A stretch of DNA of 8,549 bases from Sphingomonas sp. (GTDB lineage: Bacteria > Pseudomonadota > Alphaproteobacteria > Sphingomonadales > Sphingomonadaceae): assembly GCA_013822915.1 (NCBI GenBank), contig PNLG01000318.1, forward strand, positions 1-8,549, written 5' to 3'. Position numbers and translations under genes: made by a program. Of the stretch, positions 1-4,902 are shown in pieces (positions within the stretch are counted from its first letter, which is position 1; each line of letters begins with the position of its first letter). The notes beneath the pieces are model-generated. The model saw only the letters and a list, made by a program, of their open reading frames with translations. It had not been told where the DNA came from and searched no databases.

Positions 1-505
1 AGGCGGCGGGACGCGCGATTTCGCAACGCCCGAAGCAGCGGAGGCATCGCCGCTGGCGACCGCGCTGTTCGCGCTCGGTGATGTGACGGGGGTGTTTTTC
101 GGCGGCGATTTCATTTCGGTAACGGCGGCCCCCGGCACCGAATGGTCGGGGCTGAAGCCCGATATACTGGGCGTGCTGGTCGATCATTTCGCCGCCAACA
201 TGCCGCTGTTCGCGCCGGGCAGCGCGGCCGAGATCAGCGTGCCCGGCGAGCATGAGCTGACCGATGATCCCGCCGACGCCGACATCATCGACCAGATCAA
301 GGATTTGATCGCCACCCGCATTCGCCCGGCCGTGCAGGGCGATGGCGGCGACATTGCCTATCGCGGGTTTGACAAGGGCAAGGTCTTTCTCAGCATGCAC
401 GGCGCCTGCGCGGGATGCCCCAGCTCCACCGCCACGCTCAAAAATGGCATTGAGCAATTGCTGCGCTATTATGTGCCCGAAGTGACCGAGGTGCGCGCGA
501 TTTAA
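1..505 (+). CDS. NifU-family Fe-S cluster scaffold/carrier protein (5' partial)
   Basis: The reading frame is open from base 2 to the TAA at 503-505, giving 167 residues, so the start codon lies outside the window. The N-terminal part resembles an Nfu_N domain (TRDFATPEAAEASPL, then DVTGVFFGGDFISVTA). The C-terminal part is a NifU-like domain with RPAVQGDGGDI and the cluster-binding CxxC in GACAGCPSS; the two cysteines are encoded at 407-409 and 416-418. Proteins with this two-domain layout, like mitochondrial NFU1, carry a [4Fe-4S] cluster on paired CxxC motifs between two subunits and hand it to cytoplasmic target enzymes. From memory of sphingomonad relatives of about 190 residues, only some 25 N-terminal residues are missing. 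A GTG at 83 is internal, because the conserved Nfu_N sequence extends upstream of it. The next gene follows after 45 bases. The family is clear; which apo-enzymes it serves cannot be told from here. Confidence 0.93.
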   Translation, partial: GGGTRDFATPEAAEASPLATALFALGDVTGVFFGGDFISVTAAPGTEWSGLKPDILGVLVDHFAANMPLFAPGSAAEISVPGEHELTDDPADADIIDQIKDLIATRIRPAVQGDGGDIAYRGFDKGKVFLSMHGACAGCPSSTATLKNGIEQLLRYYVPEVTEVRAI

Positions 506-535
506 AACGCGCCCCGCATTTTCACGCAACAGTTC

Positions 536-543
536 AGGGGGAG
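536..543 (+). promoter_or_regulatory. Shine-Dalgarno of the nitroreductase gene
   Basis: The purine-rich AGGGGGAG ends 7 bases before the ATG at 551. It is one of the clearer ribosome binding sites in the window and supports that start. Confidence 0.6.
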
Positions 544-550
544 CACAATA

Positions 551-1144
551 ATGGCTGAGAAGCTGGGTGATACCGCGCTCGACACGATTTTTCGGACCGC
601 ACGCACGGCCAATGGCTATACTGACGCGCCGGTCGCGCCCGCCGATATCGAGGCGATTTGGGATCTGATGAAGTTCGGCCCGACATCGGCCAATCTAATG
701 CCCGCGCGCTTCATCTGGTGTCTGACGACCGAAGCACGCGACCGGCTGGCCACACACGCCAGCGGCACGAACGCCGCCAAGATCCGCGCCGCGCCCGCCG
801 CCGTCATCATTGCGACGGACGAGGATTTTCACGAACATCTGCCCGAACTTTTCCCGCATACCGACGCCAAAAGCTGGTTCGAGGGCAATTTGCCGCTGCG
901 CCAGCAATCGGCAATGCGCAATGCGACGCTGCAGGGGGCCTATTTCATCATCGCCGCGCGGGCGCTTGGCTGGGATGTCGGGCCGATGTCGGGCTTCAAC
1001 AATGCGGCGGTCGATGCCGAATTTCTGGCGGAGACGCCTGCGGTCAAGTCAAACTTCATCGCAACATTTGGCATTGGCGACCCCGCGACGATTTTCCCGC
1101 GTTCGCCGCGTCCGGATTTTGGCCGCTTCAACCGCTTCGCCTGA
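551..1144 (+). CDS. RutE/HadB-like FMN nitroreductase (putative malonic semialdehyde reductase)
   Basis: The 197-residue protein matches the RutE/HadB branch of the nitroreductase family along its whole length. Seen motifs are an N-terminal FRTARTANGY, the FMN-binding segment KFGPTSANLMPAR (residues 41-53), LPELFPHTDAKSW (97-109), RNATLQGAYFIIAARALG (123-140), GPMSGF (144-149) and a late FGIGD (173-177). E. coli RutE reduces malonic semialdehyde to 3-hydroxypropionate with NAD(P)H in pyrimidine degradation, and this protein resembles what I remember of it closely. No other rut gene is present, so the role in this organism may be general detoxification of reactive aldehydes, enones or nitro compounds. 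The protein has no signal peptide and should be cytoplasmic. The ATG at 551 has a good Shine-Dalgarno. queA starts 27 bases after the stop, so co-transcription is possible. The family call is firm; the substrate is inferred. Confidence 0.9.
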   Translation: MAEKLGDTALDTIFRTARTANGYTDAPVAPADIEAIWDLMKFGPTSANLMPARFIWCLTTEARDRLATHASGTNAAKIRAAPAAVIIATDEDFHEHLPELFPHTDAKSWFEGNLPLRQQSAMRNATLQGAYFIIAARALGWDVGPMSGFNNAAVDAEFLAETPAVKSNFIATFGIGDPATIFPRSPRPDFGRFNRFA

Positions 1145-1171
1145 CCGCGACGGACAACGAGCGTCAGCGCC

Positions 1172-2197
1172 ATGAATGTCGATCTGTTCGACTTTACCCT
1201 GCCCGAGGCGTGCATTGCGCTGCGCCCGGCCCAACCGCGCGACAGTGCGCGGATGCTCGTGCTCGACGGCGCGACCCGGCGCGACGCGGTGGTCGGCGAT
1301 TTGCCAGCGGCGCTGCGCCCCGGCGACATGCTGGTGTTCAACGACACCCGCGTCATCCCCGCCCAGCTTGAGGGGCGGCGCGGCAACGCACGGATCGGCG
1401 CAACGCTTCACAAGCGCGAGGGGCCACGCCGCTGGCGCGCCTTTATCCGCAACGGTCGGCGGCTGCGCGAGGGCGATGTGATCGACTTTGGCGCAGGCGT
1501 GTCGGCCACCGCTCAGGCACGCGAAGATGACGGCAGCTTCGCGCTCGACTTCGCGGGCGACGCGCCGGTGGAATTGTTGCTGGAAGCCGCAGGCACCATG
1601 CCGCTGCCGCCCTATATCGCCGCGCGCCGGGCAATCGACGCACGCGACGCCGATGATTACCAGACGATGTTTGCCGCAGAGGCCGGTGCAGTGGCCGCCC
1701 CCACCGCCGCGCTCCACTTCACGCCCGCGTTGATGGCGGCCCTGGCTGCCGCGGGGATCGAGCACGCAACCCTGACGCTGCATGTCGGCGCGGGCACTTT
1801 CCTGCCCGTCAAAGCACGCGACACTGCGGACCACCGGATGCACGCCGAATGGGGCCGGATTGATGCCGCGACTGCCGAGCGGCTGAACGCAGTGCGGGCG
1901 CGCGGTGGGCGGGTGATTGCGGTGGGGACCACATCGCTCAGACTTTTGGAAAGTGCGGCGGGCGAAGATCGAATGATCCGCCCGTTTGAGGGCGACACGG
2001 CGATTTTCATTACGCCGGGTTATCGCTTTTGCGGGATTGACGGGCTGATGACCAATTTCCACCTGCCGCGCTCGACACTGTTCATGCTGGTATCGGCGCT
2101 GATGGGGGTGGACCGGATGCAGGCGGCCTATGCCCATGCGATTGCGTCGGGCTATCGCTTCTACAGCTATGGCGATGCGTCGCTCTTGCTGCCATAG
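1172..2197 (+). CDS. queA: S-adenosylmethionine:tRNA ribosyltransferase-isomerase QueA
   Basis: QueA transfers and isomerises the ribose of S-adenosylmethionine onto 7-aminomethyl-7-deazaguanine (preQ1) already in tRNA position 34, giving epoxyqueuosine. The 341-residue length fits the family (about 340-360). Family motifs appear in order: VDLFDFTLPE (3-12), FNDTRVIPAQL (56-66), GTMPLPPYI (141-149), DYQTMFA and GAVAAPTAALHFT (162-184), HVGAGTFLPVK (204-214), MHAEW (223-227), VGTTSLRLLES (251-261), TNFHLPRSTL (294-303) and YRFYSYGDASLLL (328-340). None is interrupted. The ATG at 1172 is chosen because MNVDLFDF is the usual family N-terminus; the upstream purines (GAG near 1159) are a weak ribosome binding site. 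tgt, the preceding step in the pathway, lies about 1.3 kb downstream on the same strand, with two other genes between. Confidence 0.97.
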   Translation: MNVDLFDFTLPEACIALRPAQPRDSARMLVLDGATRRDAVVGDLPAALRPGDMLVFNDTRVIPAQLEGRRGNARIGATLHKREGPRRWRAFIRNGRRLREGDVIDFGAGVSATAQAREDDGSFALDFAGDAPVELLLEAAGTMPLPPYIAARRAIDARDADDYQTMFAAEAGAVAAPTAALHFTPALMAALAAAGIEHATLTLHVGAGTFLPVKARDTADHRMHAEWGRIDAATAERLNAVRARGGRVIAVGTTSLRLLESAAGEDRMIRPFEGDTAIFITPGYRFCGIDGLMTNFHLPRSTLFMLVSALMGVDRMQAAYAHAIASGYRFYSYGDASLLLP

Positions 2198-2290
2198 GGC
2201 AGTCGGCGGCGCGGCAACCCGGCTTTGCGTGGGCCACATCTGACGCTATGGCAGCGCTTCGCCGCTCAGGAAGCGGCTTGGGGGTCCGGG

Positions 2291-2809
2291 ATGCGATTGC
2301 TGTTGATTGCCGTATTTGCCGCGTTGGCGGCACCGCTTGCCGCCCAGCAGTCGCCCGAGCCCAATCCCGTGCCCGCCGCCCCGCCGCGCGATCAGCCACC
2401 CAGCCCGACAATCTTTGCCGAACCCGTCGCCCTCTTCATCGCCACCTGCGATGGCAACGCGGACGCGATGGTCACCCCGGCAGAGCTGATGCCTTGCGTC
2501 GCGCGCAGCTACGCGCCGGTCGGGGGCACGGCACCCAACTCGATCGGCTATATCCAGTTTGCCGACTGGGCCGAACGCTGGCTTGGCGATCGCAACGCGC
2601 TGCCCAGCCCGTTTGAGACCGACAGCGATGGTAACAACCGGATCACGCTGGCGGAAATCCAGGCGCAGCTCGCCAAGACCTTTGCCCGGTTCGACCGCGA
2701 CAAGGACGGGCTGGTGAAGCGCAGCGAGCTGCTGACGCTCGACAGCGGGCGCGGGCTGGGCGGTCGGGCGGGGCCACCGGCGCCGGACGAGCGGCGGCGG
2801 CGGCGATGA
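2291..2809 (+). CDS. Secreted/periplasmic EF-hand calcium-binding protein
   Basis: The 172-residue protein begins with a short signal peptide (MRLLLIAVFAALAAPLAA, then QQ), followed by a Pro-rich linker (about 21-42). Three EF-hand loops fit the 12-residue pattern. Loop 1 is at 54-65 (D54, N56, D58, E65, with Ala in place of the usual Gly at position 6). Loop 2 is at 111-122 (D111, D113, N115, E122). Loop 3 is at 135-146 (D135, D137, D139, G140, E146) and is the most canonical. Cys53 and Cys69 flank loop 1 and could form a disulfide. The C-terminus is a run of five Arg from a CGG repeat. I prefer the ATG at 2291 because the signal peptide starts there; an in-frame TTG at 2225 would put 22 unrelated residues ahead of it. 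The gene lies 93 bases after queA and overlaps the HAD start by 4 bases (ATGA), implying translational coupling. Calcium binding is likely; the biological role is unknown. Confidence 0.8.
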   Translation: MRLLLIAVFAALAAPLAAQQSPEPNPVPAAPPRDQPPSPTIFAEPVALFIATCDGNADAMVTPAELMPCVARSYAPVGGTAPNSIGYIQFADWAERWLGDRNALPSPFETDSDGNNRITLAEIQAQLAKTFARFDRDKDGLVKRSELLTLDSGRGLGGRAGPPAPDERRRRR

Positions 2810-3480
2810 GCGGCGCTTTGCCCGATCCGGGCGCGCCCGCACCGCGCTACAAACTGGTGATTTTCGACTTTGACGGCACGCTGGCCGATAGCGGCGACTG
2901 GTTCCTATCGATCGCCGACGATCTGGCCGACCGTTTCCGCTTTCGCCACGTCGCGCCCGAGGAGATTGAGGGGTTGCGCGGCCACACCACGCGCGAAGTG
3001 ATCCGATATCTCGGCATTCCGCGCTGGAAGCTGCCGATCATCGCGCGCCATCTGCACAAACGGCTGGCGAACGAAACGCACAAGATCGCGCTGTTCGGCG
3101 GCGTCGAGGCGATGCTGTCGTCGCTGCAATCGGCGGGCGTGCGGCTGGCGCTGGTCACCTCCAATGCGGAGGATAATGCCCGCGCCATCCTTGGCCCCGA
3201 TAATATGGCGCGGTTTGAACAGGTGGAGTGCGGCGCCTCGCTCTTTGGCAAGGCACCGCGCTATCGCCGGGTGCTGAAGCGCGCCGGGCTGATGGCGGGC
3301 GACATCCTTTCGGTTGGCGACGAAACGCGCGATATCACCGCTGCCCGCAAAGTCGGGATTGATGCCGCCGCCGTGCTATGGGGCTATGCCCGCCGCGACG
3401 CGCTGACCGCGCTCGACCCGCAATTGCTGTTTGATACGCCCGGTGACGTAATCGCATCGGTGCTCGGCGCGCAGGGCTAA
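2806..3480 (+). CDS. HAD-superfamily hydrolase, phosphoglycolate phosphatase-like
   Basis: The 224-residue protein shows all four HAD motifs. Motif I is FDFDGTLAD with nucleophile D21 and acid/base D23. Motif II is LVTSN with T118. Motif III is K149 in FGKAPR. Motif IV is SVGDETRDITAA with D172 and D176. A helical C1-type cap (roughly 29-95) follows motif I, as in Gph/PGP-like enzymes. The enzyme should be a soluble cytoplasmic Mg-dependent phosphatase acting on a small phosphorylated metabolite. Phosphoglycolate is only the nearest family label, and the substrate cannot be read from the sequence. The ATG at 2806 overlaps the EF-hand stop codon (ATGA), and no good separate ribosome binding site is visible, which fits coupled translation. 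tgt starts 4 bases after its stop. Its place between queA and tgt is suggestive, but I know of no HAD step in queuosine synthesis that would assign it there. Confidence 0.87.
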   Translation: MSGALPDPGAPAPRYKLVIFDFDGTLADSGDWFLSIADDLADRFRFRHVAPEEIEGLRGHTTREVIRYLGIPRWKLPIIARHLHKRLANETHKIALFGGVEAMLSSLQSAGVRLALVTSNAEDNARAILGPDNMARFEQVECGASLFGKAPRYRRVLKRAGLMAGDILSVGDETRDITAARKVGIDAAAVLWGYARRDALTALDPQLLFDTPGDVIASVLGAQG

Positions 3481-3484
3481 ACGG

Positions 3485-4621
3485 ATGGCCGCCCGTTTCG
3501 CCTTCACGATCGCGGCCACCGACGGGAAGGCGCGCACCGGCACGATCGACATGGCGCGCGGCACCATCCGCACCCCTGCCTTCATGCCGGTCGGCACCGC
3601 CGCGACCGTCAAGGCCATGAAGCCCGGCGACGTCCGCGCAACCGGTGCCGACATCATCCTGGGCAACACCTATCACCTGATGCTGCGCCCGGGGGCAGAG
3701 CGGGTGGCGCGGCTGGGCGGTTTGCATGATTTCATGCGCTGGGACCGCCCGATCCTGACCGACAGTGGCGGGTATCAGGTGATGAGTCTGGCCGATCTGA
3801 CCACCCGGACCGAAGACGGCGTGACGTTCAAAAGCCATCTCGACGGCTCGCGCCACATGCTCAGCCCCGAACGCTCAATCGAGATTCAGCGGCTGCTCGA
3901 TTCCGACATCATCATGGCGTTTGACGAATTGGTGCCAACAACTGCCCCGCGCGAGGTTCAGCACGCCGCGATGATGCGGTCGATGCGCTGGGCGGGCCGC
4001 TCGCGCGTGGCATTTGATACAGGCGGCGACCATGCGGCGCGCGCGGCGATTTTCGGCATTCAACAGGGCGCGCTCGACCAGACGATGCGGCTGGAATCAG
4101 CCCAAGCGCTGACCGACATCGGCTTTGATGGCTATGCAGTGGGCGGACTCGCGGTGGGCGAGGGGCAGGCGGCGATGTTCGGCTGCCTCGATTTCGCGCC
4201 GGGGCAATTGCCGGCGGACAAGCCGCGATACCTGATGGGGGTGGGCAAGCCCGACGACATTGTCGGCGCGGTCGAGCGCGGGATCGACATGTTCGATTGC
4301 GTGCTGCCCACCCGCTCTGGCCGCACGGGGCAGGCGTTTACGCGCGTCGGGCCGATCAACATCCGCAATGCCCGCTTTGCCGAGGACCAGGGGCCGGTTG
4401 ACCCCGAATGCGCCTGCCCAGTGTGCGCCCAGTTCAGCCGTGCTTACCTCCACCACCTGGTCCGTGCCGGCGAGATTTTGGGCGCGATGCTGATGACCGA
4501 GCATAATCTGTGCTTTTATCAGGCTTTAATGGCCGATTTGCGTGCGGCAATTGCTGATGGCCGATTGAAGCACTTTGCCGATGCGTTCCGTTCGGCCTAT
4601 GCTCGTGCTCCAAAGGAGTAA
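3485..4621 (+). CDS. tgt: tRNA-guanine transglycosylase (queuine tRNA-ribosyltransferase)
   Basis: Tgt swaps guanine-34 of GUN-anticodon tRNAs (Asp, Asn, His, Tyr) for preQ1. The 378-residue protein follows Z. mobilis Tgt with a constant offset of 9: general acid D93 (D102), D147 (D156), Q194 (Q203), G221-L222 (G230-L231), nucleophile D271 (D280), Y97 (Y106) and zinc ligands C309, C311, C314 and H340 (C318, C320, C323, H349). Every catalytic and zinc residue is kept. One pocket position differs: L149 stands where the Zymomonas enzyme has Cys158, in FDELVPTT against FDECTPYP as I remember it. V36 and V224 (V45, V233) are bacterial-type. AGGG at 3473-3476, inside the end of the HAD gene, lies 8 bases before the ATG. 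The stop overlaps the Shine-Dalgarno region of the next small gene. Function is secure; preference for preQ1 over other bases is inferred from the linked queA. Confidence 0.97.
   Translation: MAARFAFTIAATDGKARTGTIDMARGTIRTPAFMPVGTAATVKAMKPGDVRATGADIILGNTYHLMLRPGAERVARLGGLHDFMRWDRPILTDSGGYQVMSLADLTTRTEDGVTFKSHLDGSRHMLSPERSIEIQRLLDSDIIMAFDELVPTTAPREVQHAAMMRSMRWAGRSRVAFDTGGDHAARAAIFGIQQGALDQTMRLESAQALTDIGFDGYAVGGLAVGEGQAAMFGCLDFAPGQLPADKPRYLMGVGKPDDIVGAVERGIDMFDCVLPTRSGRTGQAFTRVGPINIRNARFAEDQGPVDPECACPVCAQFSRAYLHHLVRAGEILGAMLMTEHNLCFYQALMADLRAAIADGRLKHFADAFRSAYARAPKE
4612..4618 (+). promoter_or_regulatory. Strong Shine-Dalgarno of the small membrane protein gene
   Basis: AAAGGAG ends 5 bases before the ATG at 4624 and lies inside the last codons of tgt. 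It is the best match to the 16S anti-Shine-Dalgarno in the window and fixes the start of the small gene. Confidence 0.75.
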
Positions 4622-4623
4622 CG

Positions 4624-4827
4624 ATGGTGAGCGACACCCCGCACGAAATGAACGAAATCGAAGAGGCAGCCCATGCGGCAAAGCGCGTGGCCGCCGCCGC
4701 CGATGAAACCGCGGCGGAGACCAAGGGCAACTGGCCAGTATCGGCCATCGCGATTGGCGTCGGCGTTGGCTCCGCAGCACTTGCCGCTGCCCTCCTCTAT
4801 GCGACCAGCACGCGCAAACCGAAATAG
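4624..4827 (+). CDS. Small single-span membrane protein, unknown function
   Basis: This 67-residue protein is not one I recognise by name. The first 35 residues are polar and Ala/Glu-rich, with likely helical or coiled-coil character (NEIEEAAHAAKRVAAAADETAAE). Residues 37-61 form one hydrophobic segment with a glycine pattern G45, G47, G49 followed by small residues. It ends in a short basic tail (RKPK), which suggests N-out or tail-anchored insertion in the inner membrane. The plan, an amphipathic helix followed by a C-terminal glycine-rich span and basic end, recalls the DUF883/ElaB/YqjD group, but the similarity is of layout only. It starts 2 bases after the tgt stop with a strong Shine-Dalgarno, so it is very likely real and co-transcribed with tgt. 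An inverted repeat begins directly after its stop codon. A link to tRNA modification is not implied by anything in its sequence. Confidence 0.78.
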   Translation: MVSDTPHEMNEIEEAAHAAKRVAAAADETAAETKGNWPVSAIAIGVGVGSAALAAALLYATSTRKPK

Positions 4828-4853
4828 GCGCCTGATTGGTGATTGACAGGCGC
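4828..4853 (+). repeat. Inverted repeat after the small membrane protein gene, with an embedded TTGACA
   Basis: GCGCCTG (4828-4834) and CAGGCGC (4847-4853) are perfect 7-base complements around a 12-base loop, starting at the base after the TAG. The loop plus stem edge contains a near-tandem repeat (TGATTGG, TGATTGA), and TTGACA at 4843-4848 matches a sigma-70 -35 box. No T-run follows, so a standard intrinsic terminator is unlikely. At 17-18 bases downstream of TTGACA only CCAAGC or CAAGCT is found, a poor -10. It could be a processing or rho-related hairpin ending the tgt transcript, or an operator at an M16 peptidase promoter. The repeat itself is seen; both roles are guesses. Confidence 0.4.
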
Positions 4854-4888
4854 AACACAGCCGCGCCAAGCTGAGCTATCAGTTTTGC

Positions 4889-4894
4889 GGAGAG
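4889..4894 (+). promoter_or_regulatory. Shine-Dalgarno of the M16 peptidase gene
   Basis: GGAGAG ends 8 bases before the ATG at 4903. It supports that start over the in-frame TTG at 4843, which would add 20 residues ahead of an otherwise good signal peptide. Confidence 0.65.
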
Positions 4895-4902
4895 CCAGCC
4901 CC

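Noticed and set aside
495..512. GCGCG/CGCGC hairpin around the stop codon of the NifU-family gene as a terminator
   Set aside because: It has a short 5-bp stem, an 8-base loop and no adjacent T-run; the TTTT at 519-522 is too far away.
658..1371. Plus-strand open frame (237 codons) spanning the nitroreductase end and the queA start
   Set aside because: It overlaps two well-supported genes in another frame and is Arg-rich low-complexity sequence.
2189..2202. CTGCC/GGCAG hairpin over the queA stop codon as a terminator
   Set aside because: It is only 5 bp with no T-run, and is followed by GC-rich sequence.
1049..2239. Long minus-strand open frame (396 codons) opposite queA
   Set aside because: It is the antisense of a fully motif-complete queA in GC-rich DNA. 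The predicted protein is rich in His/Arg/Gly/Pro with no recognisable domain and no ribosome binding site.
2225..2290. TTG start at 2225 for the EF-hand protein
   Set aside because: It would bury the signal peptide behind 22 residues of non-conserved character.
2792..2805. CGG triplet repeat at the end of the EF-hand gene as a slippage switch
   Set aside because: Gain or loss of a unit is in frame and would only change the number of C-terminal Arg residues, and the tract is short.
4843..4902. TTG start at 4843 extending the M16 protein by 20 residues
   Set aside because: The extension precedes a good signal peptide and has no ribosome binding site, while the ATG at 4903 has GGAGAG 8 bases upstream. 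The same TTG is part of the TTGACA hexamer.
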